Shown: positions 1 through 5,205 of the stretch, piece after piece
Position numbering within the stretch: the stretch's first letter is position 1
How the letters are laid out: each line of letters opens with the position of its first letter
NCBI GenBank assembly: GCA_036653075.1
Contig: JAVVUQ010000096.1
Coordinates: 1-5,426, forward strand
Direction of reading: 5' to 3'
DNA from: JAVVUQ01 sp036653075
Lineage (GTDB): Bacteria; Bacillota; Clostridia; Christensenellales; CAG-314
Length of the DNA stretch: 5,426 nucleotides
Translations under genes and position numbers: made by a program
The notes under the pieces: model-generated
The model's input: only the letters and a program-made list of their open reading frames with translations
What the model was told of the DNA's origin: nothing
Database searches by the model: none

Positions 1-107
1 AGTTGAAAATTATAATAATTAAATTATTCATATTAAATATAAAATTACTATTTGTTATTTTAATTAGTCATTTGATTAAGCAATATAATAATTCTAAAAT
101 TTATAAA

Positions 108-119
108 AGGATATTTCCT
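108..119 (-). terminator. Weak stem-loop after dacF
   Basis: A 4-bp stem (AGGA/TCCT) with a 4-nt loop lies 11 nt past the dacF stop. On the minus strand it runs into TTTATAAATTTT. It is in the right place for a terminator, but the stem is very short, so this is a weak call. Confidence 0.2.
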
Positions 120-130
120 ATTGTTACGCA

Positions 131-1366
131 TTATTTACCGCCTAATATTTCTTTAATTTTATCCCAAAGCGTTGCTTTTTTCACGGTGTTATTTACGATA
201 ATATCTGCGCTATCCACCATTTGATTGTCGCTGTTATAGACATAAACTTTGCCTATTTTATCTCCTGCGTTAAGCGGAGCTTTAATTGAAGTTGGATAAT
301 CATACCTAATTTCTCCTTTATTTTTGCCTTTTTCTCCAAATAAATACAAATCTTTGTTTGAACTAATTTCTACTTCTTTTAAAATTCCTTGCACAATTGG
401 AATTTTTGCTATTATTTGTTCTTTCATAAGCATTTTTTTACTTTCAAAATTAGCAAATCCATAATTGAGCATAGCGCTGCTATCGGCAAATCTCGTTTTA
501 CTTTCGACGCCACCTAAAACAACCGATATTAATCTTAGACCATTTCTACTTGCCGTTGCGCATAAACAATGCTTAGCTTCGTTAGTAAATCCAGTTTTTC
601 CTCCGTCGCAGCCATTATAAAATTTTACTAATTTATTAGTGTTGGTAAGATTTGTTATTCTTCCGCTTGGATGAACAAGCTCGTCCATCCAAATCTTTGA
701 ATATTTAAAGTAATCGTTATATTGGATTAATTGCTTCATACATAGAAATACATCTTTTGCTGTGGAATACGCTTCTTGCAACGATGGTAAACCCGTGCAA
801 TTTTCATAATGCGTATTTTTCATTTCCATCTTTTGAGCTTTATTATTCATTTCTGTAACAAACGCTTCTTCACTACCGCTTATTGTTTCAGCTAACGCAA
901 CGCAACTATCATTGGCTGAAGCTATTATTATAGTTTTTATTAGCGTTTCAACCATATATTTTTCACCAACATCTAAAAAAGCTTGCGAGCCGCCCATTCC
1001 TGCTGCATTATGGCTTATTTCTACAACATCGGATAATTTAAGTTTACCATTATTAATTGAATCAAAAATAATATTTAAAGTCATTATCTTAACCATACTC
1101 GCAATAGGATATTTTTCATTTGAATTTTGCTCAAATATAATCTTTCCAGTTTGAGCTTCAGCTAAAATCGATGACCTATTAGACATTTGCGGTAACAAAT
1201 TTACCTCGAACGTTTTACTATAAACTGCGCTTTCATCAATAATATTACTATTAAACACTTCTTTTGTATTTGATACCATAGGTAAATTTCTTTCACTAAT
1301 GGTATTTATAATAGTTATAGGCAATATAAAAGTTAATAATGCCCATATAATTATAGCTTTTTTCAT
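131..1366 (-). CDS. dacF: D-alanyl-D-alanine carboxypeptidase, DacF/PBP5 type (peptidase S11)
   Basis: This penicillin-binding enzyme removes the terminal D-alanine from peptidoglycan stem pentapeptides on the outer face of the membrane, limiting cross-linking. All three active-site motifs of the family are visible: SxxK as S90-M-V-K93 inside a YPIASMVKIMT stretch, SxN as S150-A-N152, and KTG as K257-T-G259 in GGKTGF. The catalytic domain spans about residues 60-305. A beta-rich PBP5 C-terminal domain follows (about 314-394), then a short terminal helix (about 398-411) of the kind that anchors these proteins to the membrane. Residues 1-20 form a signal peptide with Lys-Lys at positions 2-3. 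The start is supported by GGAGG at 1375-1379, 8 nt upstream. The length of 411 aa is normal. The position downstream of spoIVB and a SpoIIM-like gene suggests DacF, the forespore-expressed paralogue next to spoIIA in Bacillus, rather than vegetative DacA; that choice is inference. The usual Thr of SxTK is Val here. Confidence 0.93.
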   Translation of the reverse strand: MKKAIIIWALLTFILPITIINTISERNLPMVSNTKEVFNSNIIDESAVYSKTFEVNLLPQMSNRSSILAEAQTGKIIFEQNSNEKYPIASMVKIMTLNIIFDSINNGKLKLSDVVEISHNAAGMGGSQAFLDVGEKYMVETLIKTIIIASANDSCVALAETISGSEEAFVTEMNNKAQKMEMKNTHYENCTGLPSLQEAYSTAKDVFLCMKQLIQYNDYFKYSKIWMDELVHPSGRITNLTNTNKLVKFYNGCDGGKTGFTNEAKHCLCATASRNGLRLISVVLGGVESKTRFADSSAMLNYGFANFESKKMLMKEQIIAKIPIVQGILKEVEISSNKDLYLFGEKGKNKGEIRYDYPTSIKAPLNAGDKIGKVYVYNSDNQMVDSADIIVNNTVKKATLWDKIKEILGGK

Positions 1367-1374
1367 TTATTGTT

Positions 1375-1379
1375 CCTCC
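1375..1379 (-). promoter_or_regulatory. Ribosome binding site of dacF
   Basis: GGAGG on the minus strand, 8 nt before the ATG at 1366. It fixes the start of the carboxypeptidase ahead of its signal peptide. Confidence 0.85.
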
Positions 1380-1393
1380 ATAATACTTTTCTT

Positions 1394-1422
1394 TATTGTA
1401 TGCACTTAACGCCTTCTTATAC
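1394..1422 (-). promoter_or_regulatory. Candidate forespore (sigma-F/G-like) promoter of dacF
   Basis: On the minus strand, GTATA (1418-1422) is followed after 15 nt by CATACAATA (1394-1402), about 28 nt before the dacF start. GTATA fits the -35 element recognised by sigma-F and sigma-G, and CATACAA is close to the sigma-G -10 (CATNNTA). The spacing is 2-3 nt shorter than usual. The same bases also give a TACAAT -10 for sigma-A without a good -35. B. subtilis dacF is forespore-expressed, which makes the match plausible but not proven. Confidence 0.3.
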
Positions 1423-1496
1423 GCAAATAACTGCTTAGTAATTTGAAAATTAATAAATTTAAAATAAAATATAAATATTATAGAAAAAATAATTAT

Positions 1497-2108
1497 TTAT
1501 AAAAACAGAATAAGCGGTTTAACTATTATTACTACAATTAACGAAGAAACTAAACTTAATACGGCAGCGGCAATAACAGCGATTATAAATATTTTTGCAA
1601 CTTTATTTTTTAAATATGTAAAATTATTGTCACAACAATCGTTTGCTTTAACAGAAAAAACATACTGAAAGGCTAAAATAATAAATACGCCAATTTCATA
1701 TATTAAAAATACAAAAATAGTAAAAATTATGCCTACTACCGAATATTTTATTACAACTGTAATTATTGCCACACAAAAGGCAACTCCGCTCATTATGGCG
1801 GTAATATAATGAATAGGTGAAAGCCATTTGCATAGCGACGCTAATCCAACAATCAGAATTAACGCAAAAGCAGATTTAAAAAAATTCCAAAAATACGAAA
1901 AAATACCGCCGCCTGAAATAACAACTAAAAACCATTCCTTTTGATTGTAAATCATCAATTGAACGTTACTTATCGATTTGTAGTAGACTGCTCCCACAAT
2001 AAAACCAATTACTATGGCGATAGCGTAGCAGATAAGACGAATTTTATTTTTACTAAAACAATCTGCTATTTGATATTTTAAATCATTAAAAAAAGACTGT
2101 ACTCTCAT
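1497..2108 (-). CDS. Multi-pass membrane protein, possibly SpoIIM-like
   Basis: A 203-aa integral membrane protein with about five hydrophobic segments, near residues 24-42, 77-93, 100-120, 122-151 and 171-199. A short basic, amphipathic N-terminus (1-23) precedes them, and a polar loop with a Cys-Cys pair (NDCCDNN, 157-162) lies between the last two. SpoIIM is also about 200-215 aa with five membrane spans; with SpoIIP and SpoIID it forms the peptidoglycan-degrading engulfment machine. Gene order supports that reading, because spoIIM lies between spoIVB and dacF in many endospore formers. I see no diagnostic sequence motif, so an unrelated membrane protein remains possible. Only the ATG at 2108 is available, since an in-frame stop (TGA) sits five codons upstream. 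No Shine-Dalgarno sequence precedes it, unlike the other three genes. The gap to dacF is 130 bp. Confidence 0.85.
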   Translation of the reverse strand: MRVQSFFNDLKYQIADCFSKNKIRLICYAIAIVIGFIVGAVYYKSISNVQLMIYNQKEWFLVVISGGGIFSYFWNFFKSAFALILIVGLASLCKWLSPIHYITAIMSGVAFCVAIITVVIKYSVVGIIFTIFVFLIYEIGVFIILAFQYVFSVKANDCCDNNFTYLKNKVAKIFIIAVIAAAVLSLVSSLIVVIIVKPLILFL

Positions 2109-2113
2109 ACAAT

Positions 2114-2141
2114 ATATTATTCATAATATATAAGAATATTC
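2114..2141 (-). promoter_or_regulatory. Candidate sigma-E-like promoter touching the start of the SpoIIM-like gene
   Basis: On the minus strand GAATATT (2135-2141) matches the sigma-E -35 consensus KMATATT exactly. After 13 nt it is followed by AATAATAT (2114-2121), a partial match to the -10 CATACANT (5 of 7 defined positions). Transcription would start at or next to the ATG. B. subtilis spoIIM is a sigma-E gene. The region is extremely AT-rich, so a chance match is likely enough to keep this tentative. Confidence 0.22.
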
Positions 2142-2217
2142 ATATATTGGTATTTTTTATATAATAATTATTATTTTAAGCGTTCCTATCCATACATTAT
2201 ATTATTTTTACATTTAT

Positions 2218-2262
2218 TTATTGCTCGCTCAGCCTACGGCTATCGCTCGCTTGTCGCAATAA
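2218..2262. repeat. Hairpin element 1, GC-rich core
   Basis: Outer arms TTATTGC (2218-2224) and GCAATAA (2256-2262) enclose a core that is strikingly GC-rich for this window. The core has an inner hairpin AGCC-TAC-GGCT (2231-2241) and a direct repeat GCTCGCT (2223-2229 and 2245-2251). It is related in sequence and shape to the element at 2276-2343. It lies in the spoIVB/SpoIIM-like gap, in the 3' region of a spoIVB transcript. No U-tract follows on either strand, so it is not a canonical terminator. Confidence 0.7.
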
Positions 2263-2275
2263 TGCCTATGTATAA

Positions 2276-2343
2276 TAGATAAATTTATTCCGTCGCTAAC
2301 TATCTACGGTTATCGTTGGTTTTTATTGGAATAAATCTATCTA
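2276..2343. repeat. Hairpin element 2, long stem related to element 1
   Basis: Arms 2276-2291 and 2328-2343 are 16 bp long with one mismatch, which would be a wobble pair in one RNA strand. They enclose a 36-nt loop containing AAC/GTT (2298-2300/2309-2311). The loop shares CTACGGyTATCGyT (2304-2317) with element 1 (2234-2247), 12 of 14 bases identical, as well as TCGCT. The inner arm ends TTATTCC/GGAATAA correspond to TTATTGC/GCAATAA of element 1, with a G-C pair swapped to C-G. It begins 45 nt past the spoIVB stop codon. Confidence 0.75.
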
Positions 2344-2387
2344 AGTATTTAGTTATTTTATATATCTATTCTAATTTAATGTATAGG

Positions 2388-3671
2388 CTATTGCGCTTCG
2401 TTTAGCATAAATTCAGCATATATTCCATAACCTTTTATGCAATCATTTACAAATACGTGTGTTACTGCGCCAACAAGTTTGTTGTTTTGAATAATTGGAC
2501 TTCCACTCATACCTTGAACTATGCCGCCTGCTGCTTCAATTAATCTTGAATCAGTAATTCTTATAATTATACCTTTATCGTTATCTATAGGTTGATTTAT
2601 AGCTTTTATTATTTCAATATCATATAATAATGGTTTTTTTCCATTTATGGTTGTAAAAATTTGAGCTTTACCTGGTTTTACATCTTTGGCTTTAATAATA
2701 CTGATTTTATCTAAATTTTTACAATTTTCTTTGTACATTTTACCATAAACGCCAAATTTATTGTTCTTAAAAACCTTGCCCATTACTTTTTCACTAAAAT
2801 TTCCTTTTAACTCTCCCGCTCTCCCTGCGCTACCTTTATTTATACCATTGATTTCGCAATCAAATATAGTACCGCCACTTATACTGTATATTTCTCCCGT
2901 TTCACCATTAACTATTGGATGACCTAAGCTTCCAAATTGACCATTTTCACGCACAAAAGTAAGCGTGCCTATTCCACTACTGCCTTCTTTTGCCCAAATT
3001 CCTAATTTATATTTTTTCGTAGATAAATCTAAAGCTGCTGTCAATTTAGCGCTCATTGCTTTTCCACTTCGCAAAAATTCAATTGAAAGAATTGCTCCTT
3101 TGCTTTCTGCCGTAATTTTAGATAAAATCGCAACGCTGTTTATCTCTTTTCCATCAACTTTAATTATTACGTCACCTATTCTAATATCGCCTTCTACTGC
3201 GGGACAACGCATACCATCTATTGTTAAAACTTCGCTTATTCCAATAACCTTTACTCCCTTAGAATCTAAACTTATTCCAATAGGCGTTCCACCTAATCGA
3301 ACAGTTTCTATTTCTGTTACCTTTCCACCAAATAGCACTTCTCCAACTTTATCTATAACAGTTGGTGATTGCTGTGATATAGAAACATCTAAATCATTAT
3401 TGATAGGCATTCCTACGGCAGTAATATCACTATCTTTTAGATTTGACAAACGTGTTACATAATTATTATCAATATCGCTACTATCCGATGATAATTGCAG
3501 GTTTTCTGGCATTTCCGCTAAAACTTGCGCAGTTTCATCATTATTACTGTCTATATATGTCTGCTTTGACCAAAAATCCGCATTACATTCACCTGTAATC
3601 GCAGTTGCAATGGGCAAAACTGTAAAAATACTGATTAACATTATACTTATAACTAAAAGAAATTTTTTCAT
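2388..3671 (-). CDS. spoIVB: SpoIVB peptidase, PDZ plus S55 serine protease
   Basis: SpoIVB is made in the forespore, crosses into the intermembrane space and cleaves SpoIVFA, releasing the SpoIVFB protease to process pro-sigma-K. Residues 1-24 form a signal/anchor segment starting MKKFLL. A low-complexity acidic stretch follows, then a PDZ domain at about 118-210, with GGTPIGISL and the GDIRIGDVIIKVDG loop, and the S55 peptidase domain at about 220-424. The catalytic residues align with B. subtilis His236, Asp363 and Ser378 as H251 (GSLGHPIV), D374 (ITDSRL) and S389 (GMSGSPII); VTHVFVND and GYGI near the end are also conserved. The 427-aa length matches the family (426 in B. subtilis), although the tail after FMLNEA is about ten residues shorter. 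The ATG at 3671 is chosen over the one at 3707 because of its Shine-Dalgarno. In most endospore formers spo0A follows directly; here it does not. Confidence 0.96.
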   Translation of the reverse strand: MKKFLLVISIMLISIFTVLPIATAITGECNADFWSKQTYIDSNNDETAQVLAEMPENLQLSSDSSDIDNNYVTRLSNLKDSDITAVGMPINNDLDVSISQQSPTVIDKVGEVLFGGKVTEIETVRLGGTPIGISLDSKGVKVIGISEVLTIDGMRCPAVEGDIRIGDVIIKVDGKEINSVAILSKITAESKGAILSIEFLRSGKAMSAKLTAALDLSTKKYKLGIWAKEGSSGIGTLTFVRENGQFGSLGHPIVNGETGEIYSISGGTIFDCEINGINKGSAGRAGELKGNFSEKVMGKVFKNNKFGVYGKMYKENCKNLDKISIIKAKDVKPGKAQIFTTINGKKPLLYDIEIIKAINQPIDNDKGIIIRITDSRLIEAAGGIVQGMSGSPIIQNNKLVGAVTHVFVNDCIKGYGIYAEFMLNEAQ

Positions 3672-3676
3672 TAATA

Positions 3677-3680
3677 CCTC
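3677..3680 (-). promoter_or_regulatory. Ribosome binding site that sets the spoIVB start
   Basis: GAGG on the minus strand (GAGGT overall), 5 nt before the ATG at 3671 that begins MKKFLL. The longer frame from 3707 would add 12 polar residues ahead of the signal sequence and has no ribosome binding site, so 3671 is preferred. Confidence 0.8.
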
Positions 3681-3705
3681 ATAATTATTCCGCTTATTTA
3701 AAATC

Positions 3706-3727
3706 ATTTCAATCGCTGTATTTATAT
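3706..3727. repeat. Direct repeat, copy proximal to spoIVB
   Basis: A 22-bp sequence (key core TTTCAATCGCTGTATT on the plus strand) is repeated exactly at 3741-3762, giving a 35-bp period. This copy ends 35 nt upstream of the chosen spoIVB start. It also explains the spurious upstream ATG at 3707, which falls within the repeat. Confidence 0.9.
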
Positions 3728-3740
3728 TATAATATAAATT

Positions 3741-3762
3741 ATTTCAATCGCTGTATTTATAT
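3741..3762. repeat. Direct repeat, copy distal to spoIVB
   Basis: Exact second copy of the 22-bp sequence at 3706-3727, with 13 bp of unrelated AT-rich DNA between them. The sequence beyond both copies is also similar (TATTAT versus AATAAT), consistent with a local duplication. Only two copies exist. The position upstream of spoIVB would suit a regulator binding site or a duplicated promoter segment, but nothing identifies one. Confidence 0.9.
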
Positions 3763-3920
3763 AATAATATAATAACATTTTATATTTTCATATTTATATA
3801 AATTTATCTAACAATCTATACATCAAAATGAATAATAAACAGCATTTAACTCTTGGTTAGTTTGAGCTTTATTTAAATATATATTCATACGCGCGCTACT
3901 TTTTTATATAAAATATATAT

Positions 3921-3969
3921 ATAAAAAATTAACCAAAATACAATAAAGCTATTTTTCACTGTATTTTGG
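3921..3969 (-). terminator. Probable intrinsic terminator of the lipoprotein gene
   Basis: On the minus strand CCAAAATACA (3960-3969) pairs perfectly with TGTATTTTGG (3933-3942) across a 17-nt loop, and is followed at once by TTAATTTTTTAT. The stem begins about 70 nt past the lipoprotein stop codon. The 10-bp stem is AT-rich (two G-C pairs at the base), so it is weaker than usual, but the position, orientation and T-tract all fit. Confidence 0.6.
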
Positions 3970-4038
3970 CTATTTACATTATAGTTAATAATATTAATTT
4001 AATTTTTTATAAAGTTTATTGTCAAATTGAACGTAATT

Positions 4039-4839
4039 TTACTTACTTGTTTTTTCTGTTATTTTTTTATAAGCGGCAAAAGCTAATTTAACATAGTCAT
4101 TAAAGCTTGCAGCGCTTGCCCCTGAATCAATTTTCATTTTTTCCATAGCTTTATCTGTCATTGAAACTACTTCTGCTTTATTAAATTCTTTTATTAATTG
4201 TGTTTCAATTAAATGCATATTTAACGCCCATCCTTTTCTTTCGCCTAAATCTGTCGACCAATAACCCGTAGAACTTTTTGATATTCCTCCATTGTACGCC
4301 ACTTCAGCTATTTTTTGATATTCTTTTTTGTCCATTTTTCCAACCGTAATCAAACCGCTTTTTAGCACTTGAACATACCATTTTCCCCCTTCATCAGTGG
4401 AGATATACGTGTTTAACGAAGCTTTGTTGCTACTTTTATAATCTATTACATAACGTTTAGGATCATATGATTTTCCCTTTTCATCTTTAAATTCAGATGT
4501 AAATAAAGTATAATTTTCGCCATCAATACTTATATTATTTATATATTGCGCCTCTTTGCCATTTGATGTAACTACCATTGTTAAATTATCCGCAGAAAAC
4601 TTGTCCATAGCATAATTTGCAACATTAAAAAATGTTGTTGGCATAAAATATTCTTCAAACTTAACGGTTACTACACGCCCTGATTTGTCACTTTCTAACT
4701 TAACTTCGCCAATATAAGAACTATGCACAATTGCGTATGCGTAAACTTGCCGCACAGTATTTGAGTTTTCACATCCAAATATTGAAAATGATAATATTAA
4801 CACTAATATTATCGTTATTACTTTTATATATTTTTTCAT
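4039..4839 (-). CDS. Lipoprotein with a divergent FMN-binding-like C-terminus
   Basis: A secreted, lipid-anchored protein of 266 aa. Residues 1-22 are a signal peptide ending in a lipobox-like S-I-F-G before C23; Phe at -2 is unusual. The first half (about 33-75) has a G-E-V-K-L...V-V-T-V-K-F-E-E-Y pattern like the beta-strands of extracytoplasmic FMN-binding domains. The C-terminus has D238-S-G-A-S-A-A-S followed by an alanine-rich helix (about 247-262), resembling the D..SGAT.S site where ApbE attaches FMN, with Ser242 in place of Thr. Flavinylated lipoproteins of this type carry electrons outside the membrane. This assignment is inference from pattern only; a lipoprotein of unknown function is the safe description. 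The start at 4839 is set by GGAGG 6 nt upstream; a frame from 4875 adds 12 residues without support. It appears to be a single-gene transcript with its own promoter and terminator. Confidence 0.85.
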   Translation of the reverse strand: MKKYIKVITIILVLILSFSIFGCENSNTVRQVYAYAIVHSSYIGEVKLESDKSGRVVTVKFEEYFMPTTFFNVANYAMDKFSADNLTMVVTSNGKEAQYINNISIDGENYTLFTSEFKDEKGKSYDPKRYVIDYKSSNKASLNTYISTDEGGKWYVQVLKSGLITVGKMDKKEYQKIAEVAYNGGISKSSTGYWSTDLGERKGWALNMHLIETQLIKEFNKAEVVSMTDKAMEKMKIDSGASAASFNDYVKLAFAAYKKITEKTSK

Positions 4840-4845
4840 AAACAA

Positions 4846-4850
4846 CCTCC
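4846..4850 (-). promoter_or_regulatory. Ribosome binding site that sets the lipoprotein start
   Basis: TGGAGG on the minus strand with GGAGG 6 nt before the ATG at 4839, which begins MKKYIK and the signal peptide. It rules against the longer frame from 4875. Confidence 0.88.
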
Positions 4851-4933
4851 AACGTTTTGTTTTTATTATTGACACGCAAAACTTTTTTTATACTTTCTAT
4901 AAAATTATCATTGAAAATAATTTATTCAACTTT

Positions 4934-4963
4934 ATTATAATATTTTATATCATTATTTGACAA
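4934..4963 (-). promoter_or_regulatory. Sigma-A-like promoter of the lipoprotein gene
   Basis: On the minus strand TTGTCA (4958-4963) is followed after 18 nt by a perfect TATAAT (4934-4939), 11 of 12 consensus bases. Transcription would start near 4926, leaving a leader of roughly 85-90 nt. The -35 lies in TTTGTCAAATAA, which also resembles a Spo0A box (TTTGTCRAA), so repression or activation by Spo0A is conceivable. AT-rich DNA produces such matches by chance, hence the moderate confidence. Confidence 0.45.
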
Positions 4964-5039
4964 ACCCAAGTTATTATTTTATAATAAATTAATAAAATAG
5001 CCCTTATTAATGCGCTATATATATAGTATTAACGTAATG

Positions 5040-5085
5040 ATATTAGCTTATTAGTTAATTAAATAGTTGATAAATAAGCTATTAT
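5040..5085. repeat. Inverted repeat in the upstream noncoding region
   Basis: Arms 5040-5052 and 5073-5085 are 13 bp long and pair at 12 positions (core TAGCTTATT/AATAAGCTA) around a 20-nt loop that contains the palindrome TTAATTAA. No strong T-tract follows on either strand, so a terminator role is doubtful. It could be a protein-binding site or a remnant of a repeat. Confidence 0.55.
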
Positions 5086-5198
5086 AATACATTTTTATTA
5101 CTAATAGTACAATTTTTTCTATCTCTTTATAGATTAATTCTATCAAATTTTGATTATAAAGGATATAAAATAACTTTATTCAATCATAGCTGAGATTT

Positions 5199-5205
5199 TT
5201 CGACA
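5199..5205 (-). promoter_or_regulatory. Possible Spo0A box
   Basis: The minus strand reads TTTTGTCGAAAAAT, containing a perfect 7-base 0A-box core TGTCGAA. Spo0A is the master regulator in endospore formers, and this organism carries sporulation genes next door. The site is about 235 bp upstream of the lipoprotein -35 element, rather far for direct control, and could instead serve a gene beyond the right edge. A chance occurrence cannot be excluded. Confidence 0.25.

Larger units (their letters stand above)
3672..4038. other. Intergenic region between the lipoprotein gene and spoIVB
   Basis: This gap of about 367 bp has no credible gene in any frame. From left to right it holds the spoIVB ribosome binding site, the 22-bp direct repeat, a very AT-rich stretch, an isolated GCGCGC (3891-3896) that stands out in its surroundings, and the terminator of the lipoprotein gene. 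I could not find a convincing sigma-F or sigma-G promoter for spoIVB, although one is expected from B. subtilis. Confidence 0.7.

Noticed and set aside
1..31. Minus-strand frame starting MNNLIIIIF and running off the left edge
   Set aside because: No ribosome binding site and only ten codons visible; it does not resemble the start of SpoIIAA, the expected next gene after dacF.
3..224. Plus-strand frame of 73 codons
   Set aside because: It begins with TTG without a ribosome binding site, is composed largely of Ile/Leu/Lys codons from AT-rich DNA, and its second half lies antisense to the 3' end of dacF.
912..1154. Plus-strand frame of 80 codons
   Set aside because: Entirely antisense within the catalytic domain of dacF, whose motifs are intact; no ribosome binding site.
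2965..3462. Plus-strand frame of 165 codons
   Set aside because: Antisense to the PDZ and early peptidase region of spoIVB; its Pro/Ser/Ile-rich translation is typical of a shadow frame.
3672..3707. N-terminal extension of SpoIVB to the ATG at 3707
   Set aside because: The added residues are polar and would sit before the signal sequence; the ATG lies in a direct repeat, while GAGG precedes the ATG at 3671.
3706..3762. CRISPR array, since the repeat resembles an ATTGAAA repeat end
   Set aside because: Only two copies, a 22-bp unit and a 13-bp gap; real arrays have longer repeats and spacers of about 30 bp or more, and no cas gene is present.
4840..4875. N-terminal extension of the lipoprotein to 4875
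   Set aside because: A perfect GGAGG is positioned for the start at 4839, and the shorter form gives a normal lipoprotein signal peptide.
4996..5018. Short hairpin ATAGC/GCTAT followed by TTTTATT on the minus strand
   Set aside because: Only five base pairs with a 12-nt loop and no gene directly upstream; not distinguishable from background.
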